Below, one piece after another: positions 19,648 through 29,327 of a DNA stretch of 64,000 nt (the stretch's first letter is position 1; each line of letters begins with the position of its first letter). The DNA lies in the NCBI RefSeq assembly GCF_022760805.1, contig NZ_JAIVFL010000001.1, forward strand, positions 1,860,001 through 1,924,000, read 5' to 3'. The DNA is from Candidatus Mycolicibacterium alkanivorans. GTDB lineage: Bacteria > Actinomycetota > Actinomycetes > Mycobacteriales > Mycobacteriaceae. The notes beneath the pieces are model-generated. The model did not search any database and was not told where the DNA came from. It saw only the letters and a list, made by a program, of their open reading frames with translations. Position numbers and translations under genes: made by a program.

Positions 19648-20283
19648 ATGTGGAAGGGCGTGGTCGGTTCGGTGGTCGCCGGTGCCGGGCTGTACGCGGC
19701 GCGGCGCTTCTACCGCAATTGGGGTACCTCCAAGGAGGAGTGCGAAACCCCGCTTCCCGGTGACGAACTCGTCGGCCGGCCAGCCGTGCAGACCACGGAG
19801 GGAATCTGGATCGACGCACCGGCGAGCGCGGTCTGGCCGTGGCTGGTCCAGATGGGCCAGGACCGTGGCGGGCTGTACAGCTACGAGTCACTGGAGAACC
19901 TCGTCGGGCTGACGTACTGCAACGCCGACCGGATTCACCCCGAATGGCAGCAGTTGGCCGTCGGCGACGTCATCCGGCTGGTGCCGCGGGGCTGGATGGG
20001 TCTGCGTGACGGTCTGGCACTGCCGGTCGCGCAGATCGTGGACGGCCAGTCCATCGTATTGCGTCCGGAGCCCGGACAGCTGCCCTGGGACGGCGTGTGG
20101 TCGTTCCACGTCATGCCGCGCTGGGAGGACCGCTGCCGGCTGCTGGTGCGCAGCCGGACCCGGATGCGGTTGCCGGGCGAGGTACTGGGAGCTGAGCTGT
20201 CCGGCCCGGTGGTGTCGCTGATGACCCGCGGCATGCTGCTGGGCATCAAGCGGCGCGCCGAGCAGGCCTGGCGCGCGGCTTAG
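19648..20283 (+). CDS. SRPBCC-fold (polyketide cyclase-like) protein
   Basis: A 211-residue protein. The first about 25 residues are weakly hydrophobic ([18 protein letters not shown]) and may form a membrane anchor. A START/SRPBCC-like domain follows: [28 protein letters not shown] is the usual opening of this family, and the domain ends in [10 protein letters not shown]. These domains bind hydrophobic ligands, but no catalytic residues can be assigned. The gene shares the DosR-box promoter with the Rv2030c-type gene, so it is probably part of the hypoxia response. Its stop overlaps that of the convergent Acg-type gene by 3 bases. Confidence 0.8.
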   Translation: MWKGVVGSVVAGAGLYAARRFYRNWGTSKEECETPLPGDELVGRPAVQTTEGIWIDAPASAVWPWLVQMGQDRGGLYSYESLENLVGLTYCNADRIHPEWQQLAVGDVIRLVPRGWMGLRDGLALPVAQIVDGQSIVLRPEPGQLPWDGVWSFHVMPRWEDRCRLLVRSRTRMRLPGEVLGAELSGPVVSLMTRGMLLGIKRRAEQAWRAA

Positions 20284-21287
20284 CCGCGGAACTCCAGCAC
20301 GTCGGCCAGCGGCCTGCGCGGCGTGGCGGGCGCTACCTGCGCGATCGACGGCACCCGCCCGATCCGGATCAGCAGCTGCGGCTCGTATCCGCCGCCGATG
20401 AGGGCGCGGATGATGTTGCGGCTCGCCTCGAGCTCGGTCAGGTGGCTCAGGGTGCAGGTCGCCAGCCCGGCCATGGTGGCTTCCAGCAGGACGTCGGAGA
20501 GCACCTCGCCGCACCCCAGCGCGTCGCGGCGGCTGTCACCGTAGGTGGACAGCACCAGGATGGTGGAGCGGTCGTGGTCGATCTCGGGCCTGCGGTCGGG
20601 ATGCTCGCTGGCCGGGAATTCGCGCGCGACGTCGACCCGGTCGCGTTCGGAAGCCGACACCAGCGCGCTGTACGGGACCCCATCGGTCACTTCGTAAGGT
20701 GCCGTCCACCAACGTAATTCGGCGTGGTAGGAACTGTCGTACCGGCGCAGCGCCTCGGTCAGCCGGGATGCCTCGGCCAGCTGGGGGCGCACGGTGTCGG
20801 GCAGGACGTGCAGCACGGCCTTGTCGGTGTCGATGGTGCTGCGCAGCACCGGCTCGAAGGCCGCCCAGGACGGTGGCGGTGCGAAGGGCAGCCGGTCGGT
20901 GTGCCGGTCCAGGATGGCGTCCGCGCGGGCGCGGTGCGCGTCGGTGACGAGTTGCAGCGTGCTGAACCAGATCGTGGCGAGGTGGTCGAGGTCGTTGGGG
21001 TTGGGGAAGCGTTCGATGTCGGCCTGGAAGCCGACCGCCGCGGCGGCCACCCGCAGATGGTCGAGGACGGCCCCGCAACTGATGACGGCCTCGCGCCCGC
21101 TGAGGTCGGTGGCATGCGGCACCCGGTGCGGTTCGAAGAACAGCTTCAGGGCGCCGCCCTCGACGACCCAGTGCCACGGCTGGCTGTTGTGCACCGACGG
21201 CGCGCGGCACGCCAACTCCACCGCGTTCGCCACCACCTGGGGATCGAGTGCCGCCTTGGCCACGGTCAACCACCGCCTTCTGTCCAT
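20280..21287 (-). CDS. Second Acg-type nitroreductase-fold protein
   Basis: A 335-residue member of the Acg family (Rv3131/Rv3127 type). It starts MDRRRWLTVAKAALD and soon shows the family mark CRAPSVHNSQPWHW. It then has VISCGAVLDHLRVAAAAVGF, ILVLSTYGDSRRDALGCGEV and the C-terminal PQLLIRIGRVPS. It differs clearly from the copy at 6855, so this is an old duplication rather than a recent one. FMN binding is expected and a reductase activity is not certain. The start ATG 21287 lies in a divergent promoter shared with the Rv2004c-type gene, where a DosR-like box is seen. Confidence 0.87.
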   Translation of the reverse strand: MDRRRWLTVAKAALDPQVVANAVELACRAPSVHNSQPWHWVVEGGALKLFFEPHRVPHATDLSGREAVISCGAVLDHLRVAAAAVGFQADIERFPNPNDLDHLATIWFSTLQLVTDAHRARADAILDRHTDRLPFAPPPSWAAFEPVLRSTIDTDKAVLHVLPDTVRPQLAEASRLTEALRRYDSSYHAELRWWTAPYEVTDGVPYSALVSASERDRVDVAREFPASEHPDRRPEIDHDRSTILVLSTYGDSRRDALGCGEVLSDVLLEATMAGLATCTLSHLTELEASRNIIRALIGGGYEPQLLIRIGRVPSIAQVAPATPRRPLADVLEFRG

Positions 21288-21316
21288 CTCAACGATAGGT
21301 CCGTTGCGGCGCGAGA

Positions 21317-21336
21317 ACAGGGGCCGGAAGTCACCC
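21317..21336. promoter_or_regulatory. DosR-box-like site between the Acg-type and Rv2004c-type genes
   Basis: CAGGGGCCGGAAGTCACCCG has the GGGCC-GGAAGTC core of the DosR palindrome, and the same GGCCGGAAGTC string recurs at 29360-29370. It lies 30 bp before the minus-strand start and 116 bp before the plus-strand start. Confidence 0.55.
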
Positions 21337-21451
21337 GTTGCGCCGGGCCGGGGGCCGAGGGTCGTTGTACTCTGGGCGAGGGGATTTTGCACCCAGCCGA
21401 ACTGGCCGTAGGACCGCTGTGTCCCCGCTGTTGGCGAGCAAGGATCGAGGC

Positions 21452-22951
21452 ATGGGATTGCCACCGATGAACGACGCGCCTGCGCCATCGGGTGCCACTC
21501 CTCACCCCCAGGTCGCCGAGACCCACACCGGCATGGTCTTCCTCGTCGGGGACCGGGCCTACAAGGTCAAGAAGCCGGTGGTCACCGACTTCCTGGACTT
21601 TTCCACCCTGGACCGCCGTGAGCACGCCTGCGCGCGTGAGGTCGTTCTCAACAGCCGGCTGGCCCCGAACAGCTACCTGGGTATCGCCCACTTCGCCGAA
21701 CCGGGCGGGCTGGCCGAACCTGTCATCGTCATGCGTCGCCATCCCGACGAGCGGCGGCTGGCCACTCTGGTGCGCCGCGGTGAGCCGGTCGAGGACCACC
21801 TGACGGCGGTGGCGCTGGTGCTGTCGCAGTTCCACGCCGGCGCCTCCCGCGGGCGCGACGTCGACGCCCAGGCGCGGGTGGACGCCATCACCGGCCGCTG
21901 GCAGGAGAACCTCGACGAGTTGCAGCGCTATGCCCAGGGTCTGGTTCCCGGGCTCGATCCGGAGGCGGTCGCTGAAACCCGGCGGCTGGCAATCGACTTC
22001 GTCGCCGGGCGCTCGGTGCTGTTCTCCCGGCGCATCAGTGAGCGCAGGATCGTCGACGGCCATGCCGATCTGCTGGCCGACGACATCTTCTGCCTCGACG
22101 ACGGCCCCGAACTGCTGGACTGCCTGGAGTTCGACGACACCCTGCGCTACGTCGACACCGTCGACGATGCGGCGTTTTTGGCGATGGACCTCGAATACCT
22201 CGGCCACCCGGAGTTGGGCGAGCACTTCATGCAGACCTACACCCGGCTGGCCGGCGACGACGCACCGGCCTCGCTGCGCCACTTCTACATCGCCTACCGC
22301 GCGGTCGTGCGCGCGAAGGTGGACTGCGTTAGGCACGGCCAGGGCGTCGCCGGTGCGGCCGACGACGCCCGGCGCCACCTCGAGATCGCCCGTGACCATC
22401 TGCGCACCGGCGCGGTCCGGCTGATCCTGGTCGGCGGCGGACCGGGCACCGGCAAGACCACGGTCGCCCGAGCGCTGGCGGAACGCCTTGGCGCTGTGGC
22501 GATCTCGACAGATGATGTCCGAGCTGAGATGGTGCGCCTGGGCGAGCTGAGTGGAGACCCCGGCATGCTGGACCAGGGCCTGTACACGCCGGAGAACATC
22601 GACGCCGTCTACGACGGTGTGCTGCGGCGCGCCCATCTGAGCCTGTGTGAGGGGCGCACCGTGATCCTCGACGGCACCTGGGGCGACCCGCGGCACCGCG
22701 AGCGTGCCCGGCAGGTGGCGCAGCAGGCCGCTACCGGCACAGTGGAATTCGCCTGCGCCGCGCCGCTTGAGGCGAGCGTGGCCCGGATCCGGACCCGCAC
22801 CGCGACCACCTCGCAGGTGACTCCGGAGATCGCCACCGCAATCGCCAACCGCGAAGACGGCGTCTGGACGGGCGCGCACCGCCTCGACACCACCCGCGCA
22901 CCGGCCGATTCCCTGGCCGAGGCGCTCCAGATCTGCCGCCTGTCCACCTGA
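21452..22951 (+). CDS. Rv2004c-type kinase-like protein with a P-loop NTPase domain
   Basis: A 499-residue, two-part cytoplasmic protein. Residues 1-320 resemble an aminoglycoside-phosphotransferase-like kinase: GDRAYKVKKPVVTDFLDF near the N-terminus and LDCLEFDDTLRYVDTVDD, as in the metal-binding lobe. Residues about 325-499 are an AAA/gluconate-kinase-like domain with Walker A GGGPGTGKTT and STDDVRAE, VILDGTWGDP. Rv2004c of M. tuberculosis (498 residues) has this design and is DosR-induced; its substrate is unknown. ATG 21452 is preferred over ATG 21467 because it matches the family length and has GAGG just upstream. PEP synthase follows after 30 bp. Confidence 0.9.
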   Translation: MGLPPMNDAPAPSGATPHPQVAETHTGMVFLVGDRAYKVKKPVVTDFLDFSTLDRREHACAREVVLNSRLAPNSYLGIAHFAEPGGLAEPVIVMRRHPDERRLATLVRRGEPVEDHLTAVALVLSQFHAGASRGRDVDAQARVDAITGRWQENLDELQRYAQGLVPGLDPEAVAETRRLAIDFVAGRSVLFSRRISERRIVDGHADLLADDIFCLDDGPELLDCLEFDDTLRYVDTVDDAAFLAMDLEYLGHPELGEHFMQTYTRLAGDDAPASLRHFYIAYRAVVRAKVDCVRHGQGVAGAADDARRHLEIARDHLRTGAVRLILVGGGPGTGKTTVARALAERLGAVAISTDDVRAEMVRLGELSGDPGMLDQGLYTPENIDAVYDGVLRRAHLSLCEGRTVILDGTWGDPRHRERARQVAQQAATGTVEFACAAPLEASVARIRTRTATTSQVTPEIATAIANREDGVWTGAHRLDTTRAPADSLAEALQICRLST

Positions 22952-22981
22952 GCAGTCCCGCACCACAGCTGGAGGAACCCG

Positions 22982-25273
22982 ATGCCGAGCCGTTACGTCG
23001 AAGATATTGCGGGCCTGAGGATGGCCGACGCCGAGGAGGCGGGTGGCAAAGGCGCCAACATGGGCGAGATGGTGGCCGCCGGGCTCCCCGTTCCGCCCGG
23101 ATTCGTGGTCCTTCGCGTTAGCTACCTGGAGTCCATGGCGGCCGCGGGGGTGGCCGACGAACTCAACGCCGCCCACCGCGAGACGATGCTGCATGCCCGC
23201 GAGCCGGGCCGCTTCGACGAGATGTGCGACAAGATGCGGGCGCTGGTTCTGCACGCGGGCATGCCCGACGACGTGCGCGAGCGCATCGTCATGGCCTACC
23301 GCGCCATGGGCTCGAATGTCAATGTCGCCGTTCGATCTTCGGCCACCGGTGAGGACGGCGCCGACGCCTCGTTCGCCGGTATGAACGCCACCTTCACCAA
23401 CATCTCCGGCGAGGCGGAAGTGGTCGACGCGGTGCAGCGCTGCTGGGCGTCGTTGTTCGGCGCCCGCGTGGTGGCCTACCGGGCCAGCCGCGGCTTCAGC
23501 GCCGACCCGGCGATGGCGGTGGTGGTCCAGCAGATGATCGCCTCCGAGCGCTCCGGTGTGGCGTTTACCGCTGACCCGACCACCGACGAGACCGACCGGG
23601 TGGTCGTCGAGGGCGCCTTCGGCCAGGGCGAGGTCGTGGTGTCCGGATCGGTGGAGCCCGACACCTACGTGGTTTCCAAGGAGACCGGCGAGATCATCTC
23701 CCGCCGAATCGGTCACAAGTCGTTCAAGATCGTTCGCGGCGCCGACGGCACCGACCAGACCGTCCAGCTCTCCGAGGCCGAGGCCGACTCCCCGGTGCTC
23801 AACGACGACGAGGTGCGCACCATCGCCGACATCGCGGTCCGCAGCGAGCGGCACGCGGGTTCGCCGCAGGACACCGAGTGGGCCATCGCCGACGGCAAGA
23901 CCTGGATCGTGCAAACCCGCCCGATCACCACCCTGCACCGGGTCGGCAAGCCCGTTCCGGAGACCCACGACGTGCTGGTGCAGGGTCTGCCCGCCGTGCC
24001 CGGCGAGGCCTCCGGCACGGTCCGCGTCCTGCTCGATGTCGCCGACGGCGGCCGGCTGCAGGACGGTGAGGTGCTGGTGGCCCAGATGACCAACCCGGAC
24101 TGGCTGCCCACCATGCGCCGCGCGTCGGCCCTTGTGACCGACACCGGCGGTATGACGTGCCACGCCGCCATCGTCGCCCGCGAGCTCGGGGTGCCCTGCA
24201 TCGTCGGCGCCCGCACCGCCACCAAGGACCTCAAGGACGGCACCGTGGTCACGGTGGACGGTACCCACGGCCGGGTGCTGGCCGGTCGCACCACCGGCGG
24301 GGCACAGACCGCCCCGGTGGCCCAGCCCGGTGCGGTGACAGCGGTTGCCGCAGAGGTGACCGCCACCAAGGTCTACGTCAACGTCGCCATGCCCGACAAA
24401 GCCGAGCAGGCCGCCGAACTCGACGTCGACGGCGTCGGACTGCTGCGTGCCGAGCTCATCCTCGAAGACGCCCTGCACAACCGGCATCCGCGCGACCTCA
24501 TCGCCCACGGTGAGCAGGACAGCCTGGTCGACTCGCTGGCCGGCGCCGTCGGCCGGGTGGCCGCCGCGTTCGCCCCGCGGCCGGTGGTGTATCGCGCATC
24601 GGACTTCCGCACCAACGAGTTTCGCAACCTCAAGGGCGGCGACCTGTACGAGCCCGAAGAGCACAACCCGATGATCGGCTTTCGCGGGTGCTACCGGTAC
24701 ATCAGCAATCCGGATCTCTTCGACCTCGAACTCAAGGCGCTGGCCCGGGTTCGCGAGCAGAATCCCAACCTGCACTTGATGATTCCGTTCGTGCGCACCA
24801 AGTGGGAGCTGGAGAAGTGCCTCGAGCTGGTCGACGCCAGCCCGCTGGGCCGCCAGCGCGGCCTGCACCGCTGGGTGATGGCCGAGGTCCCCTCGGTGGT
24901 GTACTGGCTGCCCGAGTATGTCGGCATGGGCATCGACGGTGTGTCGATCGGTAGCAACGACCTGACCCAGCTGGTGCTCGGGGTGGACCGTGATTCCGAC
25001 CTGTGCGCCGAGCTCTACGACGAGTCCGACGCCGCGGTCCTCGACGCCATCGGCCGGATCATCACCACTGCGCGCAAGCTCGGCATCACCGCCTCGCTGT
25101 GCGGCCAGGCGCCGTCGAGCCGGCCGGACTTCGCCGAACACCTTGTGCGCGCGGGCATCACGTCGATCTCGGTCACCCCTGACGTCGCGCAGAAGACGCG
25201 GCGCAACGTCGCCGCCGCTGAGCGGCGTCTGCTACTCGAATCCGCCCGGGGCCGTGACAGCGATCTGCGATGA
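22982..25273 (+). CDS. ppsA: Phosphoenolpyruvate synthase
   Basis: A 763-residue enzyme converting pyruvate + ATP to phosphoenolpyruvate, AMP and Pi. The N-terminal ATP-grasp (pyruvate-phosphate dikinase) domain runs from GGKGANMGEMVAAG to TWIVQTRPIT (about residue 315). The central swivelling domain has the phospho-histidine motif TGGMTCHAAIVARELGVP with His394. The C-terminal TIM barrel has MAEVPSVV, SIGSNDLTQ and the catalytic Cys in SLCGQAPS. GGAGG nine bases upstream supports ATG 22982. It runs the glycolytic step backward and so complements PfkB in the same island. It overlaps the next gene by 20 bp, so translation is probably coupled. Confidence 0.95.
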   Translation: MPSRYVEDIAGLRMADAEEAGGKGANMGEMVAAGLPVPPGFVVLRVSYLESMAAAGVADELNAAHRETMLHAREPGRFDEMCDKMRALVLHAGMPDDVRERIVMAYRAMGSNVNVAVRSSATGEDGADASFAGMNATFTNISGEAEVVDAVQRCWASLFGARVVAYRASRGFSADPAMAVVVQQMIASERSGVAFTADPTTDETDRVVVEGAFGQGEVVVSGSVEPDTYVVSKETGEIISRRIGHKSFKIVRGADGTDQTVQLSEAEADSPVLNDDEVRTIADIAVRSERHAGSPQDTEWAIADGKTWIVQTRPITTLHRVGKPVPETHDVLVQGLPAVPGEASGTVRVLLDVADGGRLQDGEVLVAQMTNPDWLPTMRRASALVTDTGGMTCHAAIVARELGVPCIVGARTATKDLKDGTVVTVDGTHGRVLAGRTTGGAQTAPVAQPGAVTAVAAEVTATKVYVNVAMPDKAEQAAELDVDGVGLLRAELILEDALHNRHPRDLIAHGEQDSLVDSLAGAVGRVAAAFAPRPVVYRASDFRTNEFRNLKGGDLYEPEEHNPMIGFRGCYRYISNPDLFDLELKALARVREQNPNLHLMIPFVRTKWELEKCLELVDASPLGRQRGLHRWVMAEVPSVVYWLPEYVGMGIDGVSIGSNDLTQLVLGVDRDSDLCAELYDESDAAVLDAIGRIITTARKLGITASLCGQAPSSRPDFAEHLVRAGITSISVTPDVAQKTRRNVAAAERRLLLESARGRDSDLR

Positions 25274-27875
25274 CCCCACGCTGACCGCCGCAGCCGTCGC
25301 CGGCGCACCGCTGGCCGACGTGCTGCGGCGGTTGGACACCTCCGCTGAGGGACTGTCCAGCGCCGAGGCGGCTGCCCGGCTGGCCCGGGTGGGGCCGAAT
25401 TCGCTTCGGACACATCGGGTCAGCGCCTGGGCGGTGTTGCGCCGGCAACTCAACAACGCGGTGCTGATGCTGCTCGCGGTGACCGCGGTGGTGTCGTTCT
25501 TCCTCGGCGACTCCACCCAGGCCGTCATCATCGGCATCATCCTGGCCGTCAGCGTCGGCCTCGGTTTCCTCAACGAGTACCGCGCCGAACGTGCCGCCGC
25601 CGCGTTGCACTCCTGGGTTCGCCACACCGCGCTGGTGCGCCGCGACGGGCACTACGCCAAGCTCGACGTCAACGACCTGGTGCCCGGCGACGTCATCCAA
25701 CTGACGCTGGGTGAACTGGTTCCCGCCGACGTCCGGCTGATCACGGGCAACGGGCTGGAATGCATCGAGTCCATCCTGACCGGTGAGTCCACCGCCGCCG
25801 AGAAGTCGCCCGAGCCCGCACCGTCGGATACCGCGCTGGCCGATGCCACCGATCTGGCCTTCATGGGCACCGTCGTCAGCGCAGGCGACGCGACGGCGGT
25901 GGTCTACGCCACCGGTGCCGACGCGCAGTTCGGCAAGATCGCCGCCGGGCTGGGGGAGCGTCAGCCCGAGACCGACTTCCAGATCGGCCTGCGCCGGTTC
26001 TCCTACCTGCTGCTGCAGGTGGCGATCACGCTGACCGTCCTGATCCTGGTGACCAACCTGCTGCTGCGTCGTCCAGTGATCGACTCGGTGCTCTTCGCGC
26101 TCGCCATCGCCGTCGGCATCACCCCGCAGCTGCTGCCCGCGGTGGTGAGCACCAGCCTGGCCACCGGCTCACGGCGGCTGGCCCGGCTCAAGGTTCTGGT
26201 CAAACGTCTGGTGTGCATCGAGGACCTCGGCGACATCGACATCCTGCTCACCGACAAGACCGGCACCCTCACCGAGGGGCACATCACCCTGATCGAGGCG
26301 GTCGATCCGGCGGGCGCGGCCAGCGACACGGTGTTGCGGCACGGCATGCTGGCCACCGACGTCGACCTGGCCGTCGGCGGCACCAGCGCCAACGCGCTGG
26401 ACGCCGCGCTGTGGGAGTCCGAGGCCGGCCGGCAGGTGGTGACCGCCGGCGCCCGCCGGCTCGCCGAAGTGCCGTTCGACCACATTCGACGGGCCACCTC
26501 GGCGCTGGTCGACGACGCCGGCAGCCGGCTGCTGATCGTCAAGGGTGCCCCCGAGCAGGTCCTCGAGCACTGCGTCGCGGTGCCCGCCGGTGCACAGCCC
26601 ACACTGGACCGGCTCTTCGCCGAAGGCCGTCGGGTGGTGGCGGTGGCCAGCCGGCCGGCACCCGAGCTGAGCACCGTCACCGCCGCCGACGAGACCGGCC
26701 TGACCCTGGACGGTTTCCTGGTGTTCGCCGACCAGCCCAAGCAGGCCGCCCGTGCATCCCTGGAACAGTTGGCGGCGTTGGGCATCGAGCTGAAGGTGGC
26801 CACCGGCGACAATCCGCAGGTGGCCGAAAAGGTCTGTGCAGACCTCGGATTGGCGTCGAAGGGCACCGTCACGGGCGCGCAGCTCGACACCCTCGACGAC
26901 GCCGCGTTCGAGGCGGCCGCGCAGTCGGCCACCGTGTTCGCCCGGATCTCCCCGGAGCAGAAGGCCAGGCTGATCACGGTGTTGCGCCGCACCGGGCGCT
27001 CGGTCGGGTTCATGGGCGACGGCGTCAACGACGCGCTCGCGCTGCACTCGGCCGACGTCGGCATCTCCGTCGACACCGCCGCCGACGTGGCCAAGGACGC
27101 CGCCGACGTGGTGCTGCTCGAGAAGGACCTCGGCGTGCTGGCCACCGGAGTCGCCGAGGGCCGCCGGATCTTCGCCAACACCATCAAGTACGTGCTGATG
27201 GGGACGTCGAGCAACTTCGGCAACATGTTCTCTGCGGCGGCCGCCTCGGCGGTCCTGACGTTCCTGCCGATGCTGCCCAGCCAGATCCTGCTCAACAACC
27301 TGCTCTACGACACCTCACAGCTGGCCATCCCGACCGACCGCGTCGACGAGGAACAGTTGCACGCCCCATCGCACTGGAACATCGCCTTCATCCGGCGGTT
27401 CATGCTGACGTTCGGTCCGATCAGCTCGTTGTTCGACTTCCTGACCTTCGGGCTCATGCTCGGCGTGCTGCACGCCGGGCCGGTCGAGTTCCGCACCGGC
27501 TGGTTCGTGGAGTCATTGGCGACCCAGACGCTGATCATCTTCGCGATCCGAACCCGGCGAATTCCCTTCCTGCGCAGCCGTCCCGGCGCTCTGCTGACCC
27601 TGACCACCTTCTCGGTGATCGTGATCGGCATCGTGCTGACCATCTCGCCGTTGGCGCATGCACTGGGCTTCACCCCTTTGCCGTGGCAGTTCTTCGGTGC
27701 GCTGGCGCTGTTCGTCGTCGCGTACCTGGTGCTGGTGGAGATCACCAAAGTGGTGTTCTACGCCGAGCCCATCCGGGCACCCGGCGCGGTGCTCAGGACT
27801 CGCGGGCGCGAGCACCGGATTCACCGGCGCGCAGCACGATTCAGCCACGGCGGCCGGCTACCGCAGCGGAGCTGA
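25254..27875 (+). CDS. P-type cation-transporting ATPase, MgtA-like
   Basis: An 873-residue inner-membrane pump starting at GTG 25254, inside the end of ppsA; no in-frame ATG exists for a long stretch. An N-terminal cation-ATPase domain is followed by paired helices. Then come the actuator motif ILTGESTAAEKS, the helix-4 region AVGITPQLLPAVV, the phosphorylation site DKTGTLTEG (Asp334), KGAPEQVLEHC for nucleotide binding, and MGDGVNDALAL. Helices continue to about residue 835. The GITPQLLPAVVSTSLATGS segment, with a lysine-rich stretch after it, resembles the magnesium transporter MgtA/MgtB branch (P3B). The ion is inferred, not proved. Its place after ppsA in the DosR island suggests induction under hypoxia, like CtpF of M. 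tuberculosis. Confidence 0.9.
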   Translation: MTAICDDPTLTAAAVAGAPLADVLRRLDTSAEGLSSAEAAARLARVGPNSLRTHRVSAWAVLRRQLNNAVLMLLAVTAVVSFFLGDSTQAVIIGIILAVSVGLGFLNEYRAERAAAALHSWVRHTALVRRDGHYAKLDVNDLVPGDVIQLTLGELVPADVRLITGNGLECIESILTGESTAAEKSPEPAPSDTALADATDLAFMGTVVSAGDATAVVYATGADAQFGKIAAGLGERQPETDFQIGLRRFSYLLLQVAITLTVLILVTNLLLRRPVIDSVLFALAIAVGITPQLLPAVVSTSLATGSRRLARLKVLVKRLVCIEDLGDIDILLTDKTGTLTEGHITLIEAVDPAGAASDTVLRHGMLATDVDLAVGGTSANALDAALWESEAGRQVVTAGARRLAEVPFDHIRRATSALVDDAGSRLLIVKGAPEQVLEHCVAVPAGAQPTLDRLFAEGRRVVAVASRPAPELSTVTAADETGLTLDGFLVFADQPKQAARASLEQLAALGIELKVATGDNPQVAEKVCADLGLASKGTVTGAQLDTLDDAAFEAAAQSATVFARISPEQKARLITVLRRTGRSVGFMGDGVNDALALHSADVGISVDTAADVAKDAADVVLLEKDLGVLATGVAEGRRIFANTIKYVLMGTSSNFGNMFSAAAASAVLTFLPMLPSQILLNNLLYDTSQLAIPTDRVDEEQLHAPSHWNIAFIRRFMLTFGPISSLFDFLTFGLMLGVLHAGPVEFRTGWFVESLATQTLIIFAIRTRRIPFLRSRPGALLTLTTFSVIVIGIVLTISPLAHALGFTPLPWQFFGALALFVVAYLVLVEITKVVFYAEPIRAPGAVLRTRGREHRIHRRAARFSHGGRLPQRS

Positions 27876-27885
27876 GGTCGCTCGG

Positions 27886-29298
27886 TCAGCCGTTGGACGA
27901 CAGCACCGGGCTGCCGTTGCGGCGAGCACGCCCGCTGGACTTGGCCAGCCGGGCCAGCCGGTCGATGCCGCGTTGGATCCCGGCGGCGAGTTCGTCGATG
28001 TCCGGTGCGGCGTCGAAGTCGCCGAGCAGCCCCAAGGTGAACTCGTCGGCATAGCTGAGGATGGCGATGCCGGTGCGGAAGCCGGCCGCGATCGGCGGCA
28101 CCGGCAGCAACCGAACCACCGTGCGGCCCATCACCGTCAGCTGAGTGCGGGGACCCGGCACATTGGTCACCACCGTGACGACGGAACGCTGGGGCAGCCG
28201 GGACAGCAGCCGAACCGTCCACGCGGTCACCGGGAACGGCAGCAGGCTAGTGGCCCAGACCAGCAGACTGCCGGCCTGTCGCTGGCCACTGGACTTCGCG
28301 ACACCCATCCGGGTGTGCACCGTGCGCAGGCGCGCCAGGGGGTCGGCCAGGTCGACCGGCAGCAACGACAGCATCAGCGACACCCGGTTGTCGGAGGTGT
28401 CCCCGGCGTCGGCGGCGCGCACCGACACCGGCACCAGCGTGCGCAGTGAGTCCGCTCTCGGCTGCTGGCCGCGGCGCAGCAGGGCGGTGCGGTAACTGTC
28501 GGCGACCGCTGCCAGCGCGACGTCGTTGATGGTCACCCCGAAGGTGTGGGCGATCTCCTCGACGTCGTGCAGCGACACCGCCGCCGAACTGTAGCGGCGC
28601 AGATCCCCGATCGGCCCGGTGAACGACGAGCGCGCAGCGGGGCGCAGGAGGCTGACCGTGATCCCGGCGGCACCGCCGGCGGCCCGCAGCGCAACCTTGC
28701 CCACCGAGCGGGTCCAGCGGACCGATTCGTTGATCCAGTCAACAGGGTTGAGGCTGGGGACCGGCAGCGATGGCCGACGCGCCGGGTGGCGGGCAGCGCC
28801 GATGGAACTGGCGAAGGTGGTGACACCGGTGTCGTCGCACAGACCGGTCAGCAGATTGCTGGCCGCGATACCGTCGGCCAGCGCATGATGCACCTTGACC
28901 AGCAGCGCCCATCGGTTCTGGGCCAGGCCCTCGATCACCCAGCACTCCCACAGCGGGCGCTCGCGGTCCAGCCGCCGTTCCATGATCGTGGCGATCTCGG
29001 CGAACAGCGCGACGTCGTCACCCGGCGCCGGCAGCGCGGCGCGGCGCACGTGCCGGGCGAGGTCGAAGTCGGGGTCGTCGACCCACTCGGGTGCGGTGAG
29101 GTCCAGCGGGTGCGTGCGCAGCACCTGGGTGCTGCGCGGGTTGGACAGGCAGCGCGCGCCAATGGTCTCAAGTACTTCGTCGAACTCGGGGGTCGGGCCC
29201 GCCAGTACGGCCACGCCGCCGATCGCCAGGCTCACGTGGTGGTCGGCGTCCTCGATCTGCAGGAAACCCGCATCCAATGTCGTCAGATGCTCTGCCAT
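27886..29298 (-). CDS. Wax ester synthase/diacylglycerol acyltransferase (Tgs1 type)
   Basis: A 470-residue acyltransferase that would esterify diacylglycerol with acyl-CoA to make storage triacylglycerol. It begins EHLTTLDAGFLQIEDADHHVSLAIGG, nearly identical to Tgs1 (Rv3130c). The catalytic HHALADG is at residues 137-143, followed by INDVALAAVADSYR, LRTLVPVSVR, DNRVSLML and TNVPGP motifs. I prefer ATG 29298, which has GGAAGG upstream and matches Tgs1, over ATG 29325, which has no ribosome site. A strong DosR box at 29356 lies inside the 3' end of the upstream MFS gene. The gene is convergent with the P-type ATPase, 10 bp apart. Confidence 0.93.
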   Translation of the reverse strand: MAEHLTTLDAGFLQIEDADHHVSLAIGGVAVLAGPTPEFDEVLETIGARCLSNPRSTQVLRTHPLDLTAPEWVDDPDFDLARHVRRAALPAPGDDVALFAEIATIMERRLDRERPLWECWVIEGLAQNRWALLVKVHHALADGIAASNLLTGLCDDTGVTTFASSIGAARHPARRPSLPVPSLNPVDWINESVRWTRSVGKVALRAAGGAAGITVSLLRPAARSSFTGPIGDLRRYSSAAVSLHDVEEIAHTFGVTINDVALAAVADSYRTALLRRGQQPRADSLRTLVPVSVRAADAGDTSDNRVSLMLSLLPVDLADPLARLRTVHTRMGVAKSSGQRQAGSLLVWATSLLPFPVTAWTVRLLSRLPQRSVVTVVTNVPGPRTQLTVMGRTVVRLLPVPPIAAGFRTGIAILSYADEFTLGLLGDFDAAPDIDELAAGIQRGIDRLARLAKSSGRARRNGSPVLSSNG

Positions 29299-29327
29299 CG
29301 CCGGCCTTCCCGCAACCCCCGTCATGA

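Noticed and set aside
21266..25141. A 1291-codon minus-strand frame over the Rv2004c-type and ppsA genes
   Set aside because: Low-complexity Gly/His/Val composition and no motif; both sense genes are certain.
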